DNA of 51,255 nt from Dehalococcoidia bacterium UBA1141. GTDB lineage: Bacteria > Chloroflexota > Dehalococcoidia > Lucifugimonadales > UBA3495. The stretch spans positions 4,654 through 55,908 of the forward strand of contig DCAE01000109.1 of assembly GCA_002311385.1 (NCBI GenBank), given 5' to 3'. The notes below the pieces were generated by a model that saw only the letters and a program-made list of their open reading frames with translations, did no database searches and was not told where the DNA came from. A program made the translations under genes and the position numbers. Shown in pieces: positions 41,604-49,314 of this stretch (positions within the stretch are counted from its first letter, which is position 1; each line of letters begins with the position of its first letter).

Positions 41604-42575
41604 TTAATCCAGCGGGGGGTCTTCCAGTTTCTTGACCAGTTTTCTGACGTTCTGGACGTTCTCGATGTTGGGATGGATTAATGGCGGCATCTTGCCGTGA
41701 GTGAGGGCTCTCAACCCCACCGGAAGGAAGCTCATCAGTCCCGGTATATTCGTGATGCCTACGGTCTTAACCGGCAACAGCGCCTCATTCAAGGAGCCGC
41801 TATGTCCGACGATATCAACGAACGCTTCAGCGTGGCGGGCGCCGTTACTATTGTTTAGTCCGGCTTCCATGGCTTGGTCTCGCAGGGCCATGATGCGGCC
41901 CATTGGGTCGACTCCCTTGGGGCAGGCCGAAACACATTCGCCGCAGCGAGTGCAGTCCCACATGCCCGTGGGCTCCACCAATTGCTCCAATCGCTCCTGG
42001 GACACCCCTTTTTCATCGCCGTCCCTGGGATCCGCGGTAAACCGGTAGGCCTTGGCCAAGGCGGCGGGACCCAAGAAAGTTGGGTCCACTTCCATCACTG
42101 TGCAGTCCGAGACGCAGGAGCCGCACATGATGCAGGCGGTAACAGAGGACAGGTGGAGCATGGACTCGTTGGATGCGATGTACTCCGCCTCGGGCTCATC
42201 GCCTTGGGGCTGGAGGTAAGGGACCACTTCCCTGATTTTGTCCCAGAACAGGCTGAAGTCCACCACCAAGTCTTTGACCACCGGCATAACGCCCGCAGGC
42301 TCAATGACTATGGTGTTTCCATCAGTCAGCGCACTACTCGCTTGGGTCTTACAAGCAAGGCCGGCGTGACCGTTGATTCGCATGGCGCAGGAGCCGCAGA
42401 TTGAACTGCGGCAGGAGCAGCGCAAACTAAGCGTACCGTCCTGTTCTTCCCTGATTTTAATCAAGGCATCGAGGACGGTGGCGCTGTCATCCATGGTGAC
42501 GGGATATTCCTGCCAATATGATTCCGGGTTTTCCACTTCGGGGTCATAGCGGCGAATACGAACCGTTACATCCAT
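41604..42575 (-). CDS. sdhB: succinate dehydrogenase iron-sulfur subunit, with an extra Cys in the third cluster
   Basis: SdhB passes electrons from the flavin to the quinone side. The 323-residue protein has the plant-type 2Fe-2S motif CSCRSSICGSC with a downstream Cys, then CIMCGSCVSDC for one 4Fe-4S cluster, and finally CTRCGECVSACPKGVDP. In classical SdhB the last motif is C-x5-C-x3-CP and holds a 3Fe-4S cluster; here the central residue is Cys, giving four ligands (C-x2-C-x2-C-x3-CP). This is the mark of E-type enzymes, which carry a second 4Fe-4S cluster. A tail of about 90 residues beyond the usual length follows. ATG at 42575, three bases after the sdhA stop, has AGAGGAAA upstream. 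Confidence 0.95.
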   Translation of the reverse strand: MDVTVRIRRYDPEVENPESYWQEYPVTMDDSATVLDALIKIREEQDGTLSLRCSCRSSICGSCAMRINGHAGLACKTQASSALTDGNTIVIEPAGVMPVVKDLVVDFSLFWDKIREVVPYLQPQGDEPEAEYIASNESMLHLSSVTACIMCGSCVSDCTVMEVDPTFLGPAALAKAYRFTADPRDGDEKGVSQERLEQLVEPTGMWDCTRCGECVSACPKGVDPMGRIMALRDQAMEAGLNNSNGARHAEAFVDIVGHSGSLNEALLPVKTVGITNIPGLMSFLPVGLRALTHGKMPPLIHPNIENVQNVRKLVKKLEDPPLD

Positions 42576-42578
42576 AAC

Positions 42579-44258
42579 TCAGTATTTCCTCTCTTCAGGC
42601 GTCCACTTGGTGATTGAAACTGGAAGGTATGAGATTTCCGGCCCCACCTCACCCTTCGTAACGACCACGTGTTTCATCCAGTTTTCATCGTCCCTATCGG
42701 GGAAGTCCGTGCGGGCTTGGGCGCCCCGGCTGTCCTTGCGGTCCAAAGCGCTGACCGTAACGGCACCGGCGCAGTCCAACATGAATCCCAGTTCCAAGGA
42801 AAAAATCAGGTCGGTATTGAAAACGCTCCCCTTATTATCAACAGGCACGCTGGCATAGCGCTCCCTAAATCCGGTCATATCTCGTAGCGTTTCTTCCATG
42901 CCGGCTTGGTTGCGGTAGACAGCCAGATTGTTGTTCAATGATTGACCCATGTCCAAGCGGATTGCACCAACACGGTCACCGTTTTGCGGGCGGTCTAAGA
43001 TGCCTTGCAGGCGCTCCTCTTCCTTCTTCACTACTTCGTCAACGTCGAATTCCACGTAGTCCACATCGCGAGAGGCGAGGGCGGCGTGATTCCCCGAGCG
43101 TTCACCGAACACGATGGTGTCCAGCAGAGAGTTGGCTCCAAGCCGGTTTCCGCCGTGGACACTAACGCAGGCGCACTCGCCAGCGGCATATACGCCGGGC
43201 ACATTGGTCAGCCCGTCTATATCGGTCTTGATGCCACCCATGATGTAGTGCATGCCCGGACGTATGGGCACCGGGTCGGTAATCATATCCACGCCAATCA
43301 GGTCAATACCAATCTCCCTGATCTGGCTAAGTTTCTCCATAATCAGGCTCTCGCCCAAGTGGCGGCAGTCCAAGAACATGCAGCCATTCACGCCGTTCCC
43401 GGCGTTAATCTCGGTCTGTTCCGCTCTGGAAACCACATCCCTGGAAGCAAGCTCCATCATATTGGGAGCGTATTTCTCCATGAACCGGTCTCCGTTCTTA
43501 TCCAGCAGGTATGCGCCTTCACCACGGGCTGCCTCGGAAATCAGCACCCCACTTCCTTGCAAGGTTGTGGGATGATATTGGACCATCTCCATGTCCATCA
43601 ATCGCGCGCCAGCGTTGTAAGCCAAAGCCATGCCGTCGCCGGTGACTATCAGGGCATTGGTGCTGGGCTCGAATGTCCGTCCTAGGCCGCCGGTTGCGAA
43701 GATTACGGTTTTAGCCCTTATCGCATATATCTGCCCGGTGCGGATCTCCAGAGCGGTCACGCCACAGACTTGGCCGTCCTCTTGAATCAGCCCGGTGACA
43801 AACCACTCCTCGTAGCTGCGTATACCGGATTTGATTAGTTGCTCGAACATGACGTGGAGCAGAGCCTGGCCAGTAAAATCGCCGACGTAGAACGTCCGGG
43901 CTTTCCTCTGGCCGCCAAAGGCGCGGGTGCCCAGCTTGCCTTCGTCGTCCCGGTTAAAGGTGACGCCCATGTGCTCCATATCAATGAGAGAGCGTCCGGC
44001 CGATTTGCACATGACCTCGATGGCGTCTTGGTCTCCCAGGAAATCGCTGCCCTTTACTGTGTCGTAGGCGTGGTCTTCCCAATCGTCACCACGGTCGGTC
44101 AGGGCGGCATTGATGCCTCCCTGAGCAGCATTGGAATGGCTTCTGACTGGGTGAACCTTGCTAATTATGGCGGTGTTGGCGCCGTTGGCCTGGGCAGCAA
44201 TAGCCGCTCGCATGCCAGCCAGTCCGGCCCCGATGATTAAAACATCATGCTCCAGCAT
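42579..44258 (-). CDS. sdhA: succinate dehydrogenase flavoprotein subunit
   Basis: SdhA oxidises succinate to fumarate. The 559-residue protein has the dinucleotide fold LIIGAGLAGMRAAIAA, the covalent-FAD site RSHSNAAQGGIN, the catalytic region GQRKARTFYVGDFTG and later HPTTLQGSGVLISEAARGEG with RASRD-type Arg, and YIMGGIKTD followed by the VHGGNRLGANSLLDTIVFG segment. The first gene of the sdhABE operon, it starts at ATG 44258 after GGAGG. Its length and motifs are those of SdhA rather than NadB, since it lacks NadB-specific sequence and stands next to sdhB. Confidence 0.96.
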   Translation of the reverse strand: MLEHDVLIIGAGLAGMRAAIAAQANGANTAIISKVHPVRSHSNAAQGGINAALTDRGDDWEDHAYDTVKGSDFLGDQDAIEVMCKSAGRSLIDMEHMGVTFNRDDEGKLGTRAFGGQRKARTFYVGDFTGQALLHVMFEQLIKSGIRSYEEWFVTGLIQEDGQVCGVTALEIRTGQIYAIRAKTVIFATGGLGRTFEPSTNALIVTGDGMALAYNAGARLMDMEMVQYHPTTLQGSGVLISEAARGEGAYLLDKNGDRFMEKYAPNMMELASRDVVSRAEQTEINAGNGVNGCMFLDCRHLGESLIMEKLSQIREIGIDLIGVDMITDPVPIRPGMHYIMGGIKTDIDGLTNVPGVYAAGECACVSVHGGNRLGANSLLDTIVFGERSGNHAALASRDVDYVEFDVDEVVKKEEERLQGILDRPQNGDRVGAIRLDMGQSLNNNLAVYRNQAGMEETLRDMTGFRERYASVPVDNKGSVFNTDLIFSLELGFMLDCAGAVTVSALDRKDSRGAQARTDFPDRDDENWMKHVVVTKGEVGPEISYLPVSITKWTPEERKY

Positions 44259-44605
44259 GGAGAGTCATTCCTCCGGTTTTGCCGATTGTATACTGCTATT
44301 GGGTATCTTATTTTCACCCGGTGCCTTGGCGACCAGGATTAGAGACATTTAAATGGATTGGGCTCATTGCCTAAGGTGCGGCGCCGTAACGAAAAACTTC
44401 AAGTCCAGTATATCGCATAATAACCACTCCCACCTCATTTACCCGGATTGGGAGCGCGCCATTCCGCCACGATTGTCTCGGCGGATTATGGTTGTATTGT
44501 CGTTATTGATGCGCTCCACCACCTAAGCCCTGTTTAAGATTGTGGCCCTTCGACAACCTCAGGACGAAAATATGCGATGGCAGATAGGGCGGTGCAGTCT
44601 AAGAT
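44259..44605. other. intergenic region upstream of sdhA with an interspersed repeat
   Basis: These 347 bases must hold the sdh promoter (a minus-strand TATACA lies near 44286, without a good -35) and the interspersed repeat at 44546-44567. A 57-codon frame at 44353-44526 has one CxxC but no second pair and is not called. Confidence 0.5.
44546..44567. repeat. CCCTTCGACAACCTCAGGACGA interspersed repeat, second copy
   Basis: This is the better-kept copy of the element seen in degenerate form at 32441-32463. Both lie in intergenic gaps near 3' gene ends. Confidence 0.65.
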
Positions 44606-45163
44606 TTACTTCCGCATGGCCAACAGCAGAGCGGCTATGCTTTTGACGTCTTGTATCTCCCCGGTCTGAATCAGGCCGGGGATGGTGTCTAGGGGCACGG
44701 TTACCACTGAGATATTCTCGTCGTCATCTCCCGACAGTTTGGCCGGGCTCAAGTCGGTGGCCAGGTAGGCGTACATGAATTCGTCGCACCAGCCGGGAGC
44801 CAACCAAAAACTTGAAAGAAGCTCTAGTTTCCCAGCGGTGTGCCCAATCTCTTCTCTGAGTTCCCGGATGGCTGCTTCCTGGGGGTCTTCTCCGATTTCA
44901 ATCCCACCAGCAACTATCTCCAGTAGCTCTGCTTCGGCGGGCTTTCGGTACTGCTTGACCATCAAGACGTTTCCCTGTCCGTCGATTGGCACAGCACATA
45001 TGGACTCGCAATGCTCCACAATTTCCCGAGTGGCTATTAGGCCATCGGCCATGCGTACTTTATCGACTCGCAGCTTTAGAATCTTGCCCTCGAACTTAAC
45101 TTCGCTGCTTATGGTCGGTTCTGTATTGGATCGGCCTTCGGATGCTGAACTGGAATCTGCCAC
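44606..45163 (-). CDS. Nudix hydrolase, ADP-ribose pyrophosphatase type
   Basis: The 185-residue protein has a perfect Nudix box, GGIEIGEDPQEAAIRELREE followed by IG, and the ADP-ribose pyrophosphatase-like stretch VLMVKQYRKPAEAELLEIVA just before it, with LAPGWCDEF after. Such enzymes split ADP-ribose to AMP and ribose 5-phosphate. An N-terminal Ser/Glu-rich segment of about 20 residues is extra. The start is GTG at 45163. It lies 14 bases after NAD kinase in the same operon, so both act on NAD metabolism. Confidence 0.9.
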   Translation of the reverse strand: MADSSSASEGRSNTEPTISSEVKFEGKILKLRVDKVRMADGLIATREIVEHCESICAVPIDGQGNVLMVKQYRKPAEAELLEIVAGGIEIGEDPQEAAIRELREEIGHTAGKLELLSSFWLAPGWCDEFMYAYLATDLSPAKLSGDDDENISVVTVPLDTIPGLIQTGEIQDVKSIAALLLAMRK

Positions 45164-45177
45164 TTTGACTAATTACC

Positions 45178-46023
45178 TCACTGTCCTCGTATGCTGACGC
45201 CCAACCTTCGGGTCAAGGTGGCGTAGTAATGGCTGGGAGGATTGGCCCGCAGGAACCTGGCTCGGTATGGGCTTTGCTTCACGATGACCTTGTCTCCCGG
45301 TTCCATTGGAAAGTCCACATAACCGTCGATACTCAGCGTAGCGTCTTGGTACCCTTCAAGGCTTAACTCCACATTGGACTCTGCTGACAGAACCAAAGCG
45401 GCGGTCAGGCCCATGTGGGCGGCCACCGGCTTCAGAACAAGGGAGTCCGAGGCGATGTCCAAGATAGGCCCGCCAACCGCCAGGTTGTATCCAGTGCTGC
45501 CGGTGGCGGTTGAGAGAATCACGGCATCAGCCCGAAATGTGGTGAGTTGGGCACCGTCTATGTAGCCGGTGATGGTGACCACCCGGGACACTGCGCCTCG
45601 GGCCAAAACCACATCGTTCAAGGCGTGGCAAGGGCCGACCTCGCTGACGCCGCCGTTGGCCTTTACCAACGTTGCCTGAATCATGTAACGCTCTTCGACC
45701 CGGCAGTCGCTGTTTATGTAAAATGGCAGTTTTTCCAGGGCCTCGTGGACTTGGAGTTCTGTCATAAACCCCAATCGGCCCATGTTGACGCCCACCACGG
45801 GTATCTCGTTGGGGGCCGTCAATTGAACAGCCCTCAAGATTGTCCCGTCGCCACCCACGGTAATCACCAGCTTGGTGTTTTCAGCCCGGTCCTGGAAATT
45901 GTCCAGATTCTCGGCAGGCGAAATCCAGCTATCCTCGGGTAAGGGCAGTTGGTGCAGGATAGTTGTGCCCAAATCCAAGGCTTCGGGAATGCGGGCGTTG
46001 TATATGATGCCTATGCTTTTCAT
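45178..46023 (-). CDS. nadK: NAD kinase
   Basis: NAD kinase phosphorylates NAD to NADP. The 281-residue protein has the key motif VITVGGDGTILRAV, NMGRLGFMTE, the NE-like ALNDVVLARG, ADAVILSTATGSTGYNLAVG, and LVLKPVAAHMGLTAALVLS, in normal order. It supplies the NADP used by the monomeric isocitrate dehydrogenase, among others. ATG at 46023 has no clear ribosome-binding site, but a good promoter lies about 60 bases upstream. The ADP-ribose-type Nudix gene follows. Confidence 0.96.
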   Translation of the reverse strand: MKSIGIIYNARIPEALDLGTTILHQLPLPEDSWISPAENLDNFQDRAENTKLVITVGGDGTILRAVQLTAPNEIPVVGVNMGRLGFMTELQVHEALEKLPFYINSDCRVEERYMIQATLVKANGGVSEVGPCHALNDVVLARGAVSRVVTITGYIDGAQLTTFRADAVILSTATGSTGYNLAVGGPILDIASDSLVLKPVAAHMGLTAALVLSAESNVELSLEGYQDATLSIDGYVDFPMEPGDKVIVKQSPYRARFLRANPPSHYYATLTRRLGVSIRGQ

Positions 46024-46089
46024 GTCGTTAAGCTATTAGCCGTTAGCAATCAACTTTGAATATTAAGCTTCAGGCCGTTGAGCCGAGCC

Positions 46090-46119
46090 AGTCTAGCACC
46101 GGCCGTAAATTAGTGTCAA
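46090..46119 (-). promoter_or_regulatory. sigma-70-type promoter for nadK and the Nudix gene
   Basis: On the minus strand TTGACA (46119-46114) is followed after 18 bases by TAGACT (46095-46090). The -35 is perfect and the -10 matches four of six. The leader to 46023 would be about 60 bases. Confidence 0.5.
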
Positions 46120-46178
46120 TTATAGCCCTAATGCTGTTAGTGGTCCTCAGATATTAGTAGGCTGCTGGACCGCCTATC

Positions 46179-47708
46179 TCACGGCGTTAGCGGCCCCACC
46201 GCCGCTTTTGACAACTCCAGCACGAATCCCGGCGCAATCCCAATGAATAGCATTGCCCCTCCGGCGATGGCCAAGGCAGCCCAAGAGGCTGGAGGCGCAG
46301 AGATTCGTTCCGCCGTAGTAGAGGTTTGGAGGAACATCACTCTGATTATTCTCACGTAATAATATGCCGACACCACGCTGGTGATTACACCCAAGATAGC
46401 CAACCAGACTAAATCAGCGTTTACCGCCGCCGTGAAGATGTAAAGTTTAGCGATGAATATGCTGGTGGGAGGCACTCCCAGCAGTGCGGCCAAGGACAGG
46501 GCCAGAATTGCCGCTAAAACCGGAGACCTGCGGGCAACTCCTGCGTAATCTTCGATGCGGTCACTGCCTATGCGCATGCCTATGGCGGTTATAGCAAAGA
46601 AGGCTGTCAGGTTTGCGGCAGTGTAGGCAGCCAGGTAGAAAAGCACGCTGTCTGGGCCGATGGAGGCGAATTCGGGAATGTTGGAGTCGGCCCCGGTGAC
46701 TTTAACACCCGCAGCTACGCCCACCAGGATGTAACCGGCGTGGGCGATGGCGCTGTAACCGAACAAGCGCTTGATATTGCTCTGGCTAACCGCCACCAGA
46801 TTACCGATGACCATAGACGCGGCTGCTAGCGCAGCCATCAATGCGGCCCAATCCAGGCTCACATCGAAGAACCCGGAGAAAAACACCCGCAGCAATATGG
46901 CGAAGGCCGCCGCTTTGCTGGCCACGGACAGGAAGGCAATCACAGGGGTTGGGCCACCCTCATAAACGTCGGGGACCCACATCTGGAACGGCACCGAGGA
47001 TATCTTGAACCCGAATCCCACCAACAACAGCACTAACCCCACCAGCAAAGCGTAGTTTCCGAAGGGAATATCCCCGGAAGCATTGCCCACGCTGGCAGCA
47101 ATCTCCGAGATGATTGTCGTGCCGGTGAACCCGTAGATCAGGGCCATTCCATATAGCATCAGAGCCGAACTGATGGCCCCAACAATAAAGAATTTCATCC
47201 CGGCTTCGCTGGATTTGGCACTGTTCATGAAGGCGGCCAGCGCAACCAAGGGCATGGTGGTCAGTTCAACCGCGATGTAGATGGTTATCAATTCTGTGGC
47301 GGCGGATAGCAGCATCATCCCCGTGGCGGAAAACAGTATTAGGCCGTAGTACTCGCCCTGATACTGGTCCATCTGCCGAAGGTAATCCGTGGATGACATG
47401 ATTACCAATGCAGCGGCGGCCAATACTAGGAAGTTGAAGAAAATTGCAAAACGGTCCACGGAAAGGCTGCCCAGCAAGACGCTGGGTTCACTGGTAGCCA
47501 GCAACTCCGACCCCTTAACCAGGTTTAGGGAATCGTTTAGGTCGAAGGCTTGAATCAGGGTTAGGGCCAAGGGCGCAAGCAAACCCAAGATTGCGAAGAT
47601 TGGTAGCAGACCTTTTTTGGTCACCACCAAATCCAGCAGGATAACCAGCAGGGCGGTTCCCGCAACACCCAGATAGGGGGAGATTACGTATAAGTCGTGG
47701 GCGGACAT
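46179..47708 (-). CDS. nuoN: NADH-quinone oxidoreductase subunit N
   Basis: NuoN is one of the three antiporter-like proton-pumping subunits of complex I. The 509-residue protein has about 14 hydrophobic segments. Motifs include AAELTTMPLVALAA with its conserved Glu, MWVPDVYEGGPTPVIAFLSV with the Lys/Glu pair, and SNIKRLFGYSAIAHAGYILVG. The gene is the last of a nuoL-nuoM-nuoN run, three bases after nuoM. ATG at 47708. Length matches other NuoN proteins. Confidence 0.95.
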   Translation of the reverse strand: MSAHDLYVISPYLGVAGTALLVILLDLVVTKKGLLPIFAILGLLAPLALTLIQAFDLNDSLNLVKGSELLATSEPSVLLGSLSVDRFAIFFNFLVLAAAALVIMSSTDYLRQMDQYQGEYYGLILFSATGMMLLSAATELITIYIAVELTTMPLVALAAFMNSAKSSEAGMKFFIVGAISSALMLYGMALIYGFTGTTIISEIAASVGNASGDIPFGNYALLVGLVLLLVGFGFKISSVPFQMWVPDVYEGGPTPVIAFLSVASKAAAFAILLRVFFSGFFDVSLDWAALMAALAAASMVIGNLVAVSQSNIKRLFGYSAIAHAGYILVGVAAGVKVTGADSNIPEFASIGPDSVLFYLAAYTAANLTAFFAITAIGMRIGSDRIEDYAGVARRSPVLAAILALSLAALLGVPPTSIFIAKLYIFTAAVNADLVWLAILGVITSVVSAYYYVRIIRVMFLQTSTTAERISAPPASWAALAIAGGAMLFIGIAPGFVLELSKAAVGPLTP

Positions 47709-47711
47709 AGC

Positions 47712-49241
47712 CTAACCGGCCCCCGGCAGAGCTTCCAACATCGGCGCCAGTCCTATCTCAAATACGTCGGTCAACAAGGATGGGTAGAAGCCAATCCCCA
47801 CGATGGTTATCACCATAATCAGTAATGGAATCGCCTCGACCAAGCTGGCATCCGTGATTTCATCGAAACGCTCTCGACGGGGACCAAAGAAAGCCCGCTC
47901 CATCATCCACAAGATGTAGCCCGCTGCTAGAACAATTCCTATGACAGCCAAGGCCGTGGGCCAGTCGTAGGCGCGGAATGCGCCCATGAACACCAACAAC
48001 TCGGACACGAAACCGCTGAGCCCAGGCAGACCCAAAGATGCCAGACCGGCCAGAAGAATCGCTCCGGCCACGATGGGCATCCTTCCCGCCAAGCCGCCCA
48101 AATCGGGTATGTAACGGGTATGGGCTTTGTCGTAGACCAGCCCTACACCCAAGAACAAAAGTCCGGTGATTGTTCCGTGGGTAAAGAGCTGCATGGCTGC
48201 GCCGTTTAGTCCGGTCACCGTCAGCTCGCCCTCGGCAATCCCCACCGAGCCTATGCCTATCAGGACAAGGCCCATGTGGCTGACACTGGAGAATGCAATG
48301 AGCCGCTTCAGGTCGGTCTGGCGCATGGTCACCACCGCCCCGTAGAGCACGCTCACCACGCCCAGAGCCACCAATGCCCAAGCGAACCGATCCGTTTGGC
48401 TGGGGAACATACCCACATTGATGCGCAACAGGCCGTAGCCGCCCATCTTCAATAGAACCCCGGCCAGCATCACACTGGCCGCAGTAGGCGCGTCAGTGTG
48501 GGCATCGGGCAGCCAGGAGTGCACCGGCCATGTGGGCAGCTTGATGGCAAATGCGGCGAAGAACAGCCAGAACAGAGCTGAAAGCGGTATCAGCACTCCG
48601 GCGGAAACTAAAATGGTGCCCTTGGTAGTCAGTTGGGTCATATCGAAAGTGCCAAGTTCCGGGGTCAGGAATATCGTAACAATGGCCACCAGCATGAAAG
48701 CGCTGCCCAAGAGCGTGAAAACTAGGAACTTCATGGCCGAGTATTCTTTGCGGCCACTGCCCCATATGCTGATGAGCATGTACATGGGGACCAATTCCAG
48801 TTCCCAGAACATGAAGAACAACAGCAGGTCTAAGGTTGAGAACACGCCCATGACTGCGGTCTGAAGCAGCAGCAACCAGAAGAAATACTCTTTGACCCGG
48901 AGCTTGATGTGCCAAGATGCCAGTACCGCACAGAAACCTAAGAGGCCGGTTAGGGCGACTAGGGGAACGCTGAGGCCGTCTACACCTAAGAAAAAGTTGG
49001 CCTTTAAGCTATCCACCGGTATCCAGGCAAATTTATCCACCATCTGGAAGCGGTCAGCCCCGTCGCTCAGGTCGAAAAAGGCGAAGACCACCAGAGACAG
49101 CACCAAGTCGGCCAAGGCCACAGCCACCGCAAAGAGGCGAATATTACGATCGCCCCTGACCAACAGCAAAATGGCCACCGCACCGGCAGCCGGCACGAAG
49201 ACCGTGGCAGTCATCAATCCTGAGTATCCCGAAATATCCAA
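47712..49241 (-). CDS. nuoM: NADH-quinone oxidoreductase subunit M
   Basis: NuoM is the second of the antiporter-like subunits of complex I. The 509-residue membrane protein has ELELVPMYMLISIWG with the conserved Glu, LPTWPVHSWLPDAHTDAPTA, the Lys in LLKMGGYGLLRIN, and TDLKRLIAFSSVSHMGLVL. These carry the charged residues of the half-channels. The TTG at 49241 and ATG at 49214 are both possible starts. It lies 73 bases after nuoL. Confidence 0.96.
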   Translation of the reverse strand: MDISGYSGLMTATVFVPAAGAVAILLLVRGDRNIRLFAVAVALADLVLSLVVFAFFDLSDGADRFQMVDKFAWIPVDSLKANFFLGVDGLSVPLVALTGLLGFCAVLASWHIKLRVKEYFFWLLLLQTAVMGVFSTLDLLLFFMFWELELVPMYMLISIWGSGRKEYSAMKFLVFTLLGSAFMLVAIVTIFLTPELGTFDMTQLTTKGTILVSAGVLIPLSALFWLFFAAFAIKLPTWPVHSWLPDAHTDAPTAASVMLAGVLLKMGGYGLLRINVGMFPSQTDRFAWALVALGVVSVLYGAVVTMRQTDLKRLIAFSSVSHMGLVLIGIGSVGIAEGELTVTGLNGAAMQLFTHGTITGLLFLGVGLVYDKAHTRYIPDLGGLAGRMPIVAGAILLAGLASLGLPGLSGFVSELLVFMGAFRAYDWPTALAVIGIVLAAGYILWMMERAFFGPRRERFDEITDASLVEAIPLLIMVITIVGIGFYPSLLTDVFEIGLAPMLEALPGAG

Positions 49242-49314
49242 TGCGACTCGACTTTGTTTTGTGTTCAGCCGTCAGTTATCAACCTTCGGCTTCTGAAAAT
49301 TACCTGATAGATCG

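Noticed and set aside
44353..44526. 57-codon plus-strand frame beginning MDWAHCLRCG
   Set aside because: Only one CxxC and no second pair, no ribosome-binding site, and it overlaps the likely sdh promoter region.
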